Positions 8,606-17,974 are shown, counted from the first letter of the stretch. The stretch is 58,768 nt of DNA from Flavobacterium macacae (GCF_003865365.1 NZ_RQVR01000017.1:1-58768); one strand, 5' to 3'. Numbers and translations are program-made. The notes: generated from the letters alone by a model not told the origin.

Positions 8606-10207
8606 CTAAATAATCATACCTTTCAAATCTTCTATCGAATTGGCTTCCTCTATCTTCTTGTCGATTCGCCATCTTAATATTCTTGGAAAGCGAGTTGCCA
8701 CACCACTTTTGTGTCTTTTTGAAAGGGCAATTCCTTCGAAACCAATTTCAAAAACGAGCTTTGGCGTAACGCTTCGAACGGGTCCGAAACGCTCCAACGT
8801 GTTTTTCTTTATAAAATCATCTACCATTCTGAATTCGGCATCGGTCAAGCCGGAATAGGCTTTTGCAAAAGTGACCAATTCGCGTTCGCCGTTTTCATTG
8901 TCTTGCCATAAGGCAAAAGTGTAATCAGTGAACAAATTCGAACGTCGTCCGTGACCTCGCATTGCATACGTCAAGACCGCATCAATGGTTAGCGGTTCGA
9001 TTTTCCATTTCCACCAATCGCCTTTTTTTCTTCCGACCAAATAGGGTGAATCTTTCCGTTTCAGCATCAAACCCTCGCTTTTCATTTCGCGCGAACGTAT
9101 TCTTTCTTCGATCACTTCTTCCCAAGTGGAGAAGGAAAACCGTTCTGAAAGTTGCAACGGAATCCCTTTGTCTTTTATCGTTTCATATAAATTCTCCAAT
9201 AGAATTCGTCGCTCTTCAAAAGGACGGTTCCGAATGTCATTGCCTTCCCATTCCAACAAATCGTAGGCTTTGATGACAACAGGATTGCTTTTTAATAATG
9301 ACTGTGAAACTGTTTTTCGTCCGATTCTGGTTTGCAAATCATTAAACGTTCCGATTTCATCATTTAAATACGGAAGAATTTCTCCGTCGATGACCGTTCC
9401 ATTTGGAATGACGCCGATAAAGGAATTGAACTCAGGATATTTGTCCGTCACCAATTCTTCGCCTCGGCTCCACACATACATTTCGTTTTCACGGATGATG
9501 GTCTGCGAACGGATGCCGTCCCATTTGTGTTCGGCACTCCACTCTTCGGGATTTCCGAGATTGGCTATTTCGCCTTCAATCGGATACGCCAAATAAAACG
9601 GATAAGGTTTCGAGAGGTAATCACTGCTTTTTTCATCTAAAATAAGCTCTTGAAACGTGATTGTATTCGGATTCCAATCGCCCATTAATTTATAGGCTAA
9701 CGTATCTTCATCTATGTTTTCTGCCTTCGAAAGTGCCCTTGTCATTAATTTTTGACTGACCCCTATTCGGAAGCTTCCTGTAATTAATTTGGTAAAAACA
9801 AAACGCTCATAGTAATTCAATGCGAGCCAATTGCGGTGCAAGTATTCTCTTTTTTCTTCGTCGGTTTTCTTTTTTAAGGCGATGATTTCCTGTAGGTATT
9901 CCGTCAGGCTTTTATCGGAATGTTCTTTCGTGGTGGGAATTATGAGGGCAATTGTTTCGGCCAAATCCCCAACGATATGATAACTTTCTTCGAATAGCCA
10001 AAGCGGAATTTTCGCCAATTCGTTTGCCCATAATCGCAACAAAGTAGTGTTGACAGGTCGTGGCGGACGACGATGCGATAAAATGGCGATTGTCCAAACT
10101 TTATCTTCGTTGCTTGCGTTTTTAAAATAAGTAGTAAGCGCCTCAACTTTCACCGACGTTTTGTTGGAGCTGTCTAGGGTTTTTATGAGGTTGGCGAAGT
10201 TTTTCAT
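8606..10207 (-). CDS. ATP-dependent DNA ligase (ligase-associated repair cluster)
   Basis: This 533-residue ATP-dependent DNA ligase seals nicks through an enzyme-adenylate intermediate. Its adenylation motif I is EHKWDGIR, with K228 as the predicted nucleophile. DGEILP (motif III), SEGLMLKR (motif IV) and GDWWKWKIEP (motif V) follow, with an OB domain at the C-terminus. An N-terminal alpha-helical DNA-binding domain covers roughly residues 1-200. This is the large, LigB-like type that accompanies Lhr-like helicase, exonuclease and PdeM genes, rather than the short Ku-associated LigC/D. Its expected partner genes lie on both sides. It is an addition to, not a replacement of, the replicative NAD-dependent ligase. 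Confidence 0.92.
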   Translation of the reverse strand: MKNFANLIKTLDSSNKTSVKVEALTTYFKNASNEDKVWTIAILSHRRPPRPVNTTLLRLWANELAKIPLWLFEESYHIVGDLAETIALIIPTTKEHSDKSLTEYLQEIIALKKKTDEEKREYLHRNWLALNYYERFVFTKLITGSFRIGVSQKLMTRALSKAENIDEDTLAYKLMGDWNPNTITFQELILDEKSSDYLSKPYPFYLAYPIEGEIANLGNPEEWSAEHKWDGIRSQTIIRENEMYVWSRGEELVTDKYPEFNSFIGVIPNGTVIDGEILPYLNDEIGTFNDLQTRIGRKTVSQSLLKSNPVVIKAYDLLEWEGNDIRNRPFEERRILLENLYETIKDKGIPLQLSERFSFSTWEEVIEERIRSREMKSEGLMLKRKDSPYLVGRKKGDWWKWKIEPLTIDAVLTYAMRGHGRRSNLFTDYTFALWQDNENGERELVTFAKAYSGLTDAEFRMVDDFIKKNTLERFGPVRSVTPKLVFEIGFEGIALSKRHKSGVATRFPRILRWRIDKKIEEANSIEDLKGMII

Positions 10208-10316
10208 ATTTTTTTAGTTGCAAAGTCACGAAGTTTTTTATCTCGCAAAGGCGCTAAGTCGCAAAGAATTTAATCTTTTCTCTTGTTTATTGACTCTATT
10301 CTCAATACTCACTACT
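10208..10316. repeat. Composite intergenic repeat between exonuclease and ligase genes
   Basis: The modules are tctcgcaaaggcgctaagtc (about 10241-10266), then tcttttctcttgtttattg, then 7-nt-period repeats ctattctcaatactcactac (10297-10316). The order and orientation match the next spacer of the same operon (8441-8605). The last repeats touch the exonuclease stop codon. Confidence 0.7.
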
Positions 10317-11354
10317 CTATTCTTTCTCCGCATTTTCTTCTTCCACATCTTTTTTGGCGTCCATTTCTCCTGATTCTCCTTCGTATTGGGTGTTGGCGGT
10401 TCTAGCATCGTAGCCTAATTCGATCAAATACTTGGAGAAAATATCGGAATATCCGTGGGTGCAAATTACTTTTTCGGCTCCGGTGGCACTGATGCTTTCC
10501 AGCAAACCGGTCCAATCGCAATGGTCGCTTAATACAAAACCTCTATCGACGGCACGCCTTCTTCTTGCTCCTCGAAAAGCCATCCATCCGCTGGCGGAAC
10601 CTGTAACGTAAGGTGTCATTTTTCGAATCCACGTACTTCCGTGTGCACTTGGCGGTGCAAGAATAATATTCCCTGCCAATTCTTCTTTTTTGGTTTCTCT
10701 TGTAACTCTTATGGTTTCTGGAAAATCGACCATCGGTCGTAAGACTTCGGTCATATTTTCTATGGCTCCGTGGGTGAAAATCTTTCCGATGCTTGGGTCG
10801 AGGTATTTTAAAAGACGTTGTGCTTTTCCAAGTGAGTACCCAAATAATACCGATGTTTTGCCATCCGCTTGGTTCTCTGCCCACCAATTATTAATATCGG
10901 TCATGACCTCGGCTTGTGGCGTCCATTTGAAAGCCGGTAATCCGAAGGTACATTCGGTGATGAACGCATCGCATTTTACCACTTCATACGGTGTAGAAAT
11001 TCCGTCGTCTTCCGTTTTGTAATCTCCTGTAAAAACCCAAACTTCGCCTTTGTATTCCACTCGGATTTGGGCAGAACCAATGATATGACCAGCGGGATGA
11101 AGCGAAAACTTGACACCGTTGATAGTGAACGTTTCATTCCAATCTTTTCCGGTCACGTTTATTTCACCCAAACGATGGCGGATAATGGGAACGTTCGTGT
11201 GATGCGTGATGTAATTTTTGTGTCCCCAACGCGAATGGTCTGCATGGCCGTGGGTGATAATTGCATTGGTCACCGGTCGCCACGGGTCGAGATAGACGTC
11301 GGCTTGGTGGCAATATATTCCTTTGTCGTTGAATGCTAGGAGTGGTTGTTTCAT
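10317..11354 (-). CDS. Ligase-associated DNA damage response exonuclease (metallo-beta-lactamase fold)
   Basis: This 345-residue protein belongs to the MBL-fold/beta-CASP-like nucleases of the SNM1 type. The metal motif HxHxDH is present as THGHADHSRW, followed by HPAGHIIGSAQI, FTGDYKTE, ECTFGLP and, late, SDHCDW and CTHGYSD. It is the first gene of the minus-strand repair set and probably trims DNA ends before ligation. The C-terminal tail of about 20 residues is acidic and lysine-rich (EMDAKKDVEEENAEKE). The long upstream gap (11355-11802) should hold its promoter. Family confidence is high; function is from conserved neighbourhood. Confidence 0.88.
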   Translation of the reverse strand: MKQPLLAFNDKGIYCHQADVYLDPWRPVTNAIITHGHADHSRWGHKNYITHHTNVPIIRHRLGEINVTGKDWNETFTINGVKFSLHPAGHIIGSAQIRVEYKGEVWVFTGDYKTEDDGISTPYEVVKCDAFITECTFGLPAFKWTPQAEVMTDINNWWAENQADGKTSVLFGYSLGKAQRLLKYLDPSIGKIFTHGAIENMTEVLRPMVDFPETIRVTRETKKEELAGNIILAPPSAHGSTWIRKMTPYVTGSASGWMAFRGARRRRAVDRGFVLSDHCDWTGLLESISATGAEKVICTHGYSDIFSKYLIELGYDARTANTQYEGESGEMDAKKDVEEENAEKE

Positions 11355-11583
11355 TTTTTTGTTAAAAAGTCATCTACATAAATTTAAGATTAGATTTTTT
11401 TTTGCGGAAGTGATTTGTGGGAAGTTTAACTTTTGTTTGAAAAATTTCTTTTTTTTGCAAAGACAGTAAGGCGCAAAAATTTCTACACATCAACTTTAAC
11501 TCTTTTTTCCTTTGCGAGAAAAAGAAGACAAAGTATAAAGGCGATATGGGTCCAACAGTTTAAAAAAGGAAATGGCGTTTGAA

Positions 11584-11652
11584 AATAGCCCCGATTGGTG
11601 GCAGTAGCCTTTTCTTTCGTTTTCGGAGAAAAGCTACTGCAGAAAGCGGGAC
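11584..11652 (+). repeat. Dispersed structured element, copy C
   Basis: It begins aatagccccgattggtgg and ends agaaagcgggacc. Its interior is a near-perfect hairpin: GCAGTAGCCTTTTCT pairs with AGAAAAGCTACTGC with a single bulge. The outer CCCG and CGGG also pair. The stem sequence differs from that of copy D, although the ends are conserved. Confidence 0.75.
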
Positions 11653-11726
11653 CGAGTTTAAAAGAATGCCTTATGTTTTTGCTTCAAATAAGGATTAAAG
11701 TTTTCAAATTGTTATTGAAATGGTAA

Positions 11727-11761
11727 TTTGTTAAATATTCGGCAATGATTTTGTATCTTTG
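11727..11761 (+). promoter_or_regulatory. pruA promoter (-33/-7)
   Basis: A TTTG at 11727-11730 and TATCTTTG at 11754-11761 are separated by 23 nt, a good match to the Bacteroidota -33/-7 promoter. The predicted transcription start near 11766 rules out the upstream in-frame TTG at 11764 as the pruA start codon. Confidence 0.7.
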
Positions 11762-11802
11762 CGTTGCAAAAATTTGATAGTAATTTATTAAAACAAATCA
11801 GT

Positions 11803-13431
11803 ATGCCAAAAGGAATTTACAGTGTTCCGACTGCGATTAACGAGGTTGTTAAATCGTATGCTCCGGGAAGTCCAGAAAGAGAATCGGTTTTAAAAACGTA
11901 TAAAGAATTATATAACTCTACGGTTGATATTCCGTTGTTTATTGGTGACGAGGAAATTAAAACGGGAAATACAAAACGTTTGTTTCCGCCGTTTGACCAC
12001 CAACACACTATTGGCCAATATCACGAAGCGGATAAGGCTTTGGTTGAAAAAGCGATTTCAACTGCATTGGAAGCTCGTGAAAAATGGGCGACGATGCCAT
12101 GGGAACACAGAGCTGCGATTTTCTTGAAAGCTGCTGAATTATTGGCTGGGCCGTACCGCGCAAAAATTAACGCGGCGACGATGTTGGCTCAAGGAAAAAC
12201 GGTTCACCAAGCAGAAATTGATGCTGCGTGTGAATTCATTGATTTCTTGCGTTTCAACGTTCAGTTTATGACGGAGATTTATGCACAGCAGCCGGTTTCT
12301 TCTGAAGGAATTTGGAACCGTTTGGAGCACCGTCCGCTGGAAGGTTTTGTATATGCCGTGACTCCTTTTAATTTTACTGCAATTGCCGGAAACCTGCCTT
12401 CTTGCGTAGCCTTGATGGGGAATGTTGTGGTTTGGAAACCGTCTGCAACGCAGGTGTATTCTGCGAATGTGATTATGGAGGTTTTCCAAAAAGCGGGATT
12501 GCCAAAAGGTGTTATCAATATGATTAATGGTAATTCTGCCATGATTACGGACACGCTTTTAGACAGTCCTGATTTTGCTGGTATCCACTTTACAGGTTCG
12601 ACTGGTGTTTTCAACAGCATGTGGGCAAAGATTGGACAAAATATTAATAAATACAAAACCTACCCAAGAATCGTTGGTGAAACTGGCGGTAAGGATTTTG
12701 TTTGGGCGCACCCTTCTTCAAACCCAATTGAAGTAGCGACTGCTTTGACTCGCGGTTCTTTTGAATACCAAGGTCAAAAATGTTCTGCAGCTTCAAGAGC
12801 TTATATTCCGGCTTCTCTTTGGGATGCTGTTAAAGAAAGAGTTGTTGCTGATGTGAAATCATTTAAAATGGGTTCTCCAGAAGATACTTCAAACTATGTT
12901 TCTGCTGTGATCACAGAAGGTTCTTTTGATAAATTGGTGAAAGCTATTGAAGATGCAAAAGCATCAAATGAAGCAGAAGTTATCGTTGGTGGCGGTTATG
13001 ACAAATCTAAAGGTTGGTTTATCGAGCCTACGGTTATCGTGACTACGAATCCGAAATATGACACAATGGCAACGGAATTGTTCGGACCAGTTTTGACCAT
13101 CTATGTTTATGAAGACGCAAAATGGGAAGAGTCATTGAAATTGGTAGATGAAACTTCAATTTATGCTTTGACCGGAGCTATTTTCTCTCAAGACCGCTAT
13201 GCCATTGATTTTGCTGCAAAAGCATTGGTTAACGCTGCCGGAAATTTCTATATCAATGACAAACCGACTGGTGCTGTTGTTGGCCAACAGCCTTTTGGCG
13301 GCGCAAGAGCTTCGGGAACAAATGATAAAGCGGGTTCAATCTTGAACTTGTTGCGTTGGGTTTCTCCAAGAACCATCAAAGAAACTTTTATTCCTGCAAC
13401 AGATTACAGATATCCGTTTTTAGGAGAATAA
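11803..13431 (+). CDS. pruA: L-glutamate gamma-semialdehyde dehydrogenase (1-pyrroline-5-carboxylate dehydrogenase)
   Basis: This 542-residue NAD-dependent aldehyde dehydrogenase oxidises glutamate semialdehyde (from pyrroline-5-carboxylate) to glutamate, the second step of proline catabolism. Family marks are the cofactor-binding TPFNFTAIAGNL, the catalytic glutamate in VGETGGKDF, the catalytic cysteine in EYQGQKCSAASRAY and the late FGPVLTIYVY. The start is the ATG at 11803 (MPKGIYSVPT), because the promoter places the transcript start between the alternative TTG at 11764 and this ATG. It is the stand-alone enzyme, not a PutA fusion. A strong terminator follows; no proline dehydrogenase gene is adjacent. 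Confidence 0.92.
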   Translation: MPKGIYSVPTAINEVVKSYAPGSPERESVLKTYKELYNSTVDIPLFIGDEEIKTGNTKRLFPPFDHQHTIGQYHEADKALVEKAISTALEAREKWATMPWEHRAAIFLKAAELLAGPYRAKINAATMLAQGKTVHQAEIDAACEFIDFLRFNVQFMTEIYAQQPVSSEGIWNRLEHRPLEGFVYAVTPFNFTAIAGNLPSCVALMGNVVVWKPSATQVYSANVIMEVFQKAGLPKGVINMINGNSAMITDTLLDSPDFAGIHFTGSTGVFNSMWAKIGQNINKYKTYPRIVGETGGKDFVWAHPSSNPIEVATALTRGSFEYQGQKCSAASRAYIPASLWDAVKERVVADVKSFKMGSPEDTSNYVSAVITEGSFDKLVKAIEDAKASNEAEVIVGGGYDKSKGWFIEPTVIVTTNPKYDTMATELFGPVLTIYVYEDAKWEESLKLVDETSIYALTGAIFSQDRYAIDFAAKALVNAAGNFYINDKPTGAVVGQQPFGGARASGTNDKAGSILNLLRWVSPRTIKETFIPATDYRYPFLGE

Positions 13432-13457
13432 ATTTATGATTTTAGAATCATTGAGAT

Positions 13458-13494
13458 AAAAAAAGCCGAATCTGATTTAGATTCGGCTTTTTTG
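13458..13494 (+). terminator. Intrinsic terminator of pruA
   Basis: The stem AGCCGAATC / GATTCGGCT is preceded by an A-run and followed by TTTTTTGTTT. The A-run means it may also work for rsmG on the minus strand. Confidence 0.8.
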
Positions 13495-13569
13495 TTTACA
13501 TTTCAAACCATTAAGAAACTAAGTTGCATTACGTTTTAAATATCTTAATCTTCTTAATATTTCAAAAAA

Positions 13570-14199
13570 TTACGCTTTAAATTTCAAAGGCAAATGAACA
13601 ACTTTTTTTGTTTCAAAGAATTCATTGTCAAAAAATTCTGCAATATTGTACTCTGTGGCTTTTGGGAAGTCTTTTAATTCCTCGGTCAAATCGCCACCTT
13701 TTAAGTATAAGATTCCGTTTTTAAGTTCGTGTTTGTTCTGTTTTTTGATTTTATCTTTGATCCAAGAAACAAAATCGGGCATATTTGTCACGGCACGGCT
13801 TACGATGAAATCGAAATCACCTTTTACATTTTCGGCACGAATTTGTTCTGCTTTTACATTTTTCAATTCCAATCCTTCGGCAACGGCTGTGACTACATTT
13901 ATTTTTTTCAAAATAACATCAATCAGATAAAATCGAGTTTCTGGAAACAAGATCGCCAACGGAATTCCGGGAAAACCGCCACCCGTTCCTACGTCTAAAA
14001 CATATGTTCCCGGTTCAAATTTTTGAATTTTGGCAATTGCCAAAGAATGAAGCACGTGTTTTGTATATAATTCGTCAATATCTTTGCGCGAAATGACGTT
14101 GATTTTTGCGTTCCAATCGTGGTATAATTCCTCTAATTTTTCAAACTGTTGTTTCTGAAGATCAGTCAGGTTAGGGAAATATTTTAAGATTTCTTCCAT
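13570..14199 (-). CDS. rsmG: 16S rRNA (guanine-527-N7)-methyltransferase
   Basis: This enzyme (about 209 residues) methylates G527 of 16S rRNA using S-adenosylmethionine. The N-terminal EILKYFPNLTDLQKQQFEKL and YHDWNAKINVISRKD, the SAM-binding DVGTGGGFPGIPLA, and the VSRAVTNM segment are typical of RsmG/GidB. The ATG at 14199 (MEEILKYF) gives the usual family length. Upstream in-frame starts at 14226 and 14256 would add non-conserved, low-complexity residues. It is convergent with pruA and divergent from the desaturase. Confidence 0.9.
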   Translation of the reverse strand: MEEILKYFPNLTDLQKQQFEKLEELYHDWNAKINVISRKDIDELYTKHVLHSLAIAKIQKFEPGTYVLDVGTGGGFPGIPLAILFPETRFYLIDVILKKINVVTAVAEGLELKNVKAEQIRAENVKGDFDFIVSRAVTNMPDFVSWIKDKIKKQNKHELKNGILYLKGGDLTEELKDFPKATEYNIAEFFDNEFFETKKVVHLPLKFKA

Positions 14200-14278
14200 T
14201 TTAAAATTTTTCACAAAAGTAATCATTTTAAGATTGAAATTTTTTAGGTTTTTCAACGTTTACATAATTAAGAATATT

Positions 14279-14286
14279 TATCTTTG
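14279..14286 (+). promoter_or_regulatory. -7 element of the desaturase gene
   Basis: TATCTTTG matches TAnnTTTG exactly. The transcript would start near 14291, which excludes the in-frame TTG at 14284 and supports the ATG at 14320. Confidence 0.55.
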
Positions 14287-14319
14287 GAAACTTCTATTTT
14301 GAATAATTATAAATTACAT

Positions 14320-15414
14320 ATGAATACGACAATACCGACATTTTCTAAACAAGACAGCCTGAAGTTTTTCAGAACGCTAAATTCTCGCGTGAACAATTAC
14401 TTCAAGGAAAATAACATAAAAAAGACCGGAAACTGGAAACTGCATTTAAAAGCAGTTGTGATGTTTGTGCTTTTCTTGACACCTTATTTCTTGATATTGA
14501 CTTTAAATATGCCTTTTTGGGTAATGCTTTTATTGTCTGTAGTTATCGGAATTGGGATGGCAGGCGTAGGCATGAATGTGATGCACGACGGAAACCACGG
14601 TTCTTACTCGAATAAAACATGGTTGAACAAATTTATGGGCGGAAGCATTTATATCTTAGCTGGAAATGTTCACAACTGGCAAGTACAACACAATGTTTTG
14701 CACCATACGTACACGAATATTCACGGTCACGATGAAGATTTAGATGCCGGAAGAATCATCCGTTTTACGCAAGAAGCCGAATGGCACAAATTCCATAAAT
14801 TCCAACATTATTATTCTGTTTTTCTTTATGGATTATTGACTTTCAACTGGGCGCTTACGACTGATTTTAAACAAATGAAAGCCTATTTGAAACGAAAATT
14901 ATCGTACGGAGAACCACAAAGTCCGGCGAAATTATGGACGGTTTTGGTCATCACTAAAATTATTTATGTTTCGGTTTGGTTGGTACTCCCAATGATTATT
15001 GGCATCGTTTGGTGGAAAGTCTTGATCGGCTTTTTTGTAATGCATTACACAGCTGGATTGATCTTGAGCATCGTTTTCCAATTGGCGCACGTTGTGGATG
15101 AAACCTCAAATCCAGTTCCGAATGAAGAAGGCGAAATCGAAAATACTTGGGCCATTCACCAATTGTACACCACTGCGAATTTTGCTCCAAAAAACAAAAT
15201 CGTAAACTGGTTTACAGGTGGCTTGAACCACCAAATCGAACACCACATTTTTCCACACATCAGCCACGTTCATTATGGCAAAATTGCTGAAATCGTGAAA
15301 GAAACTGCAAAAGAATGCAACTTGCCTTACCACGAATTCAAAACAATGCGAGGTGCTGTGATTGCTCACTTCAAACATTTGAGAGATTTGGGCCAAAAAC
15401 CTGCCATCGCCTAA
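14320..15414 (+). CDS. Membrane fatty acid desaturase (acyl-CoA/acyl-lipid, front-end type histidine boxes)
   Basis: This 364-residue integral membrane di-iron desaturase introduces double bonds into membrane fatty acids. The three histidine boxes are H89-DGN-H93, H124-NVL-HH129 and Q305-IE-HH309. Glutamine in the third box is the pattern of front-end desaturases, but no cytochrome b5 domain is fused. Hydrophobic segments lie at about 45-65 and 70-88, with two more around 205-250. The start at 14320 is preferred over an upstream TTG because of the promoter position. Substrate and regiospecificity cannot be told from sequence; a role in adapting membranes to cold is only a suggestion. Confidence 0.85.
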   Translation: MNTTIPTFSKQDSLKFFRTLNSRVNNYFKENNIKKTGNWKLHLKAVVMFVLFLTPYFLILTLNMPFWVMLLLSVVIGIGMAGVGMNVMHDGNHGSYSNKTWLNKFMGGSIYILAGNVHNWQVQHNVLHHTYTNIHGHDEDLDAGRIIRFTQEAEWHKFHKFQHYYSVFLYGLLTFNWALTTDFKQMKAYLKRKLSYGEPQSPAKLWTVLVITKIIYVSVWLVLPMIIGIVWWKVLIGFFVMHYTAGLILSIVFQLAHVVDETSNPVPNEEGEIENTWAIHQLYTTANFAPKNKIVNWFTGGLNHQIEHHIFPHISHVHYGKIAEIVKETAKECNLPYHEFKTMRGAVIAHFKHLRDLGQKPAIA

Positions 15415-15452
15415 TTAACTACAAAATACAATAAACAACAAACCCTTATTCA

Positions 15453-16637
15453 ATGAACCATTTATCGGATAGAATTAACAAATTATCGACCTCACAAACA
15501 TTGGCAATGGCAGCATTGGCAAGAGAATTAAAAGCCCAAGGAAAAGACATCATCAGCTTAAGTTTAGGCGAACCAGATTTCAATACGCCTGACTTCATCA
15601 AAGAAGCGGCAAAAAAAGCCATCGACGAAAACTACAGCACGTATTCTCCGGTGGACGGATACGTTGAATTGAAAGAGGCGATCTGCAGAAAATTCAAAAG
15701 AGACAACAATTTAGATTACACACCGGCAAACATCGTTGTTTCAACGGGTGCCAAACAATCTTTATACAACATTGCTCAAGTAATGCTGAACGACGGAGAT
15801 GAAGTAATTCTTCCGGCGCCTTACTGGGTCAGCTACTTTGAAATCGTAAAAATGGCCGGCGGCATTCCTGTGGAAGTGCCGACTTCAGTAGAAAGTGATT
15901 TTAAAATTACGCCAGAACAATTAGAAGCGGCAATTACGCCAAAAACAAAAATGATATGGTACAGTTCTCCTTGCAACCCTAGCGGTTCTGTATATAGCCG
16001 TGAAGAATTGACGGCTTTGGCAAAAGTGCTGGAGAAATATCCAAACATTTTTGTAGTTTCTGATGAAATCTACGAACACATTAATTTTTCAGGCACTTTT
16101 TGCAGTATTGCTTCCATTCCGGGAATGTTTGAAAGAACCATTACCGTGAACGGTGTAGCAAAAGCTTTCGCAATGACGGGATGGAGAATCGGATACATCG
16201 GAGCTCCTGAATTCATCGCAAAAGCGTGTACGAAAATGCAAGGACAGGTAACAAGCGGCGCAAACTCCATCGCACAAAGAGCTACAATTACTGCTGTTGA
16301 TGCTGACCCAAGCGTTTTGAATGAAATGGTTGGCGCTTTCAAAAGACGCAGAAATTTAGTTGTTGGCTTGATCAACAACATTCCTGGATTAAGATTGAAT
16401 GTTCCTGAAGGTGCGTTTTATGTTTTCCCAGATGTTTCTTCTTATTTCGGAAAAACATTAAGAGGAACTGAAATCAAAAATGCAGATGATTTCTCCATGT
16501 ACCTTTTGGCAGAAGCAAATGTGGCAACGGTAACCGGAGACGCTTTTGGAAACCCAAACTGCATCCGTTTTTCTTACGCGACAAGCGAAGAAATACTAAC
16601 AGAAGCATTGCGAAGAATAAAAGAAGCTTTAGCTTAA
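15453..16637 (+). CDS. Pyridoxal-phosphate-dependent aminotransferase, class I (aspartate aminotransferase type)
   Basis: This 394-residue fold-type I aminotransferase probably transfers the amino group of aspartate to 2-oxoglutarate. Visible family elements are LSLGEPDFNTPDFI, the YSPVDGYVELKEAI strand, VVSTGAKQSLYN, the substrate-binding NPSGSVY, VVSDEIYEHI, and the PLP-binding lysine in VNGVAKAFAMTGWRIGYI. The length fits the AspC/AatA subfamily 1-gamma. It follows the desaturase after 38 bp on the same strand and could share its transcript. Substrate could also include aromatic amino acids or prephenate. Confidence 0.87.
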   Translation: MNHLSDRINKLSTSQTLAMAALARELKAQGKDIISLSLGEPDFNTPDFIKEAAKKAIDENYSTYSPVDGYVELKEAICRKFKRDNNLDYTPANIVVSTGAKQSLYNIAQVMLNDGDEVILPAPYWVSYFEIVKMAGGIPVEVPTSVESDFKITPEQLEAAITPKTKMIWYSSPCNPSGSVYSREELTALAKVLEKYPNIFVVSDEIYEHINFSGTFCSIASIPGMFERTITVNGVAKAFAMTGWRIGYIGAPEFIAKACTKMQGQVTSGANSIAQRATITAVDADPSVLNEMVGAFKRRRNLVVGLINNIPGLRLNVPEGAFYVFPDVSSYFGKTLRGTEIKNADDFSMYLLAEANVATVTGDAFGNPNCIRFSYATSEEILTEALRRIKEALA

Positions 16638-16644
16638 ATATAAA

Positions 16645-16676
16645 GAAGAGCCTCAAGGAAACTTGGGGCTTTTTTG
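16645..16676 (+). terminator. Intrinsic terminator after the aminotransferase
   Basis: The 9-bp stem AGCCTCAAG / CTTGGGGCT (one G-T pair) closes a GAAA tetraloop and is followed by TTTTTGTTT. Confidence 0.8.
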
Positions 16677-16688
16677 TTTCAATAATTT

Positions 16689-16780
16689 GGGCGTGACCAC
16701 AAGGGCCGGGCTTTTCGCTTTATCTTTTGTTGCGTTGCCGCTCCGCAAAAGGATACCGCTTCAATCCCTCACGCAAGCCC
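16689..16780 (-). repeat. Dispersed element F, variant related to the structured family
   Basis: The region gggcgtgaccacaagggc ... tcaatccctcacgc contains the core cttttcgctttatctttt followed by caaaaggataccgcttc. Copy D (24835-24909) read on its minus strand has cttttcgatacaatctttt and caaaaggatttccccttc at the same spacing. The ends differ: here GCGTG and CACGC can pair, instead of the CCCG/CGGG closure. Only one copy of this variant is in the window. Confidence 0.5.
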
Positions 16781-16807
16781 TGCAAACCATCAAAATTAAT
16801 TTAAAAA

Positions 16808-17971
16808 ATGTCAAAAATACTCTTACTCGGTTCCGGAGAATTAGGAAAAGAATTTGTAATCGCAGCACAGCGCATCGGGCAAACCGTGATTGCCGTGGAC
16901 AGCTATGAAAATGCTCCAGCGATGCAGGTGGCGCACGGTTTTGAAGTCATCAACATGCTTGACGGTGATGCTTTAGATAAAATCGTGGCCAAACACCAGC
17001 CTGATTTTATTGTTCCAGAAATTGAAGCGATTCGCACCGAACGTTTTTATGATTATGAAAAACAAGGAATCACCGTAGTTCCTTCCGCGAAGGCGGCAAA
17101 CTTCACGATGAACAGAAAAGCGATTCGTGAGCTCGCTGCAAAAGAACTTGGCCTAAAAACAGCCAATTACAGATATGCAACCTCATCAGAAGAGTTGCAA
17201 AAAGCCGTAAAAGAAGTCGGAATTCCATGTGTGGTAAAACCGCTGATGTCTTCTTCAGGAAAAGGGCAGTCGACGATTAAAACACCAGACGATATTGAAA
17301 AAGCATGGAATTATGCGGTCGAAGGTTCTCGCGGCGATGTGGTGGAAGTGATTGTGGAAGCTTTTGTGAATTTCAATTCTGAAATCACGCTTTTAACCGT
17401 TACACAAAATAATAATTCGACGCTTTTTTGCGCGCCAATCGGGCATAGGCAAGAACGTGGCGATTATCAAGAAAGTTGGCAGCCGGCACAAATTTCAGAC
17501 ATGGATTTGTTTGAAGCCCAGGATATGGCTGAAAAAATTACCGAAGCTTTAGGCGGCGCTGGACTATTTGGCGTAGAATTTTTCTTGGCCGATGACGGCG
17601 TTTATTTTTCTGAATTGTCGCCAAGACCGCACGATACCGGAATGGTCACTTTAGCGGGAACACAAAATTTCAACGAATTTGAATTGCACCTTCGTGCGAT
17701 TTTAAGCTTGCCGATTTTTGAAATAACGTTAGAAAAATTTGGAGCGAGCGCTGTGATGCTAGCTTCTGAAACTTCTACGAATCCAAGTTATCAAGGTTTG
17801 GAAAAAATTGCAGGATTGGCTAAAACAGATTTTAGAATTTTCGGAAAACCCACCACAAGACCTTACCGAAGGATGGGCGTTGCCTTGACTTCTGATATCT
17901 TGGAAACACCAATTGAAGAGATAATAGAACGTGCAAAAGAAGCAGCGAAATTGGTAACGATAAACTATTAA
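16808..17971 (+). CDS. purT: Formate-dependent phosphoribosylglycinamide formyltransferase
   Basis: This 387-residue ATP-grasp enzyme makes formyl-GAR from GAR, formate and ATP in purine synthesis, bypassing the folate-dependent PurN. The N-terminal [19 protein letters not shown], the substrate motif PEIEAIRTE, the ATP-grasp segment [14 protein letters not shown], and [14 protein letters not shown] are PurT hallmarks that separate it from PurK. The ATG at 16808 gives the usual family length of about 390. It follows a terminator and repeat F. The frameshifted small gene begins 4 bp after its stop. Confidence 0.93.
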   Translation: MSKILLLGSGELGKEFVIAAQRIGQTVIAVDSYENAPAMQVAHGFEVINMLDGDALDKIVAKHQPDFIVPEIEAIRTERFYDYEKQGITVVPSAKAANFTMNRKAIRELAAKELGLKTANYRYATSSEELQKAVKEVGIPCVVKPLMSSSGKGQSTIKTPDDIEKAWNYAVEGSRGDVVEVIVEAFVNFNSEITLLTVTQNNNSTLFCAPIGHRQERGDYQESWQPAQISDMDLFEAQDMAEKITEALGGAGLFGVEFFLADDGVYFSELSPRPHDTGMVTLAGTQNFNEFELHLRAILSLPIFEITLEKFGASAVMLASETSTNPSYQGLEKIAGLAKTDFRIFGKPTTRPYRRMGVALTSDILETPIEEIIERAKEAAKLVTINY

Positions 17972-17974
17972 AAA

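Larger units (their letters stand above)
11355..11802. other. Divergent intergenic region, exonuclease / pruA
   Basis: This 448-bp gap has no supportable gene. It contains a 'gcaaagacagtaaggcgcaaa' module near 11457-11478, a second ttgcgaga stretch near 11513, the structured element copy C (11584-11652), and the pruA promoter (11727-11761). Confidence 0.6.

Noticed and set aside
11764..11802. TTG start of pruA giving 13 more residues
   Set aside because: The -7 element at 11754-11761 puts the transcript start at about 11766, beyond this TTG.
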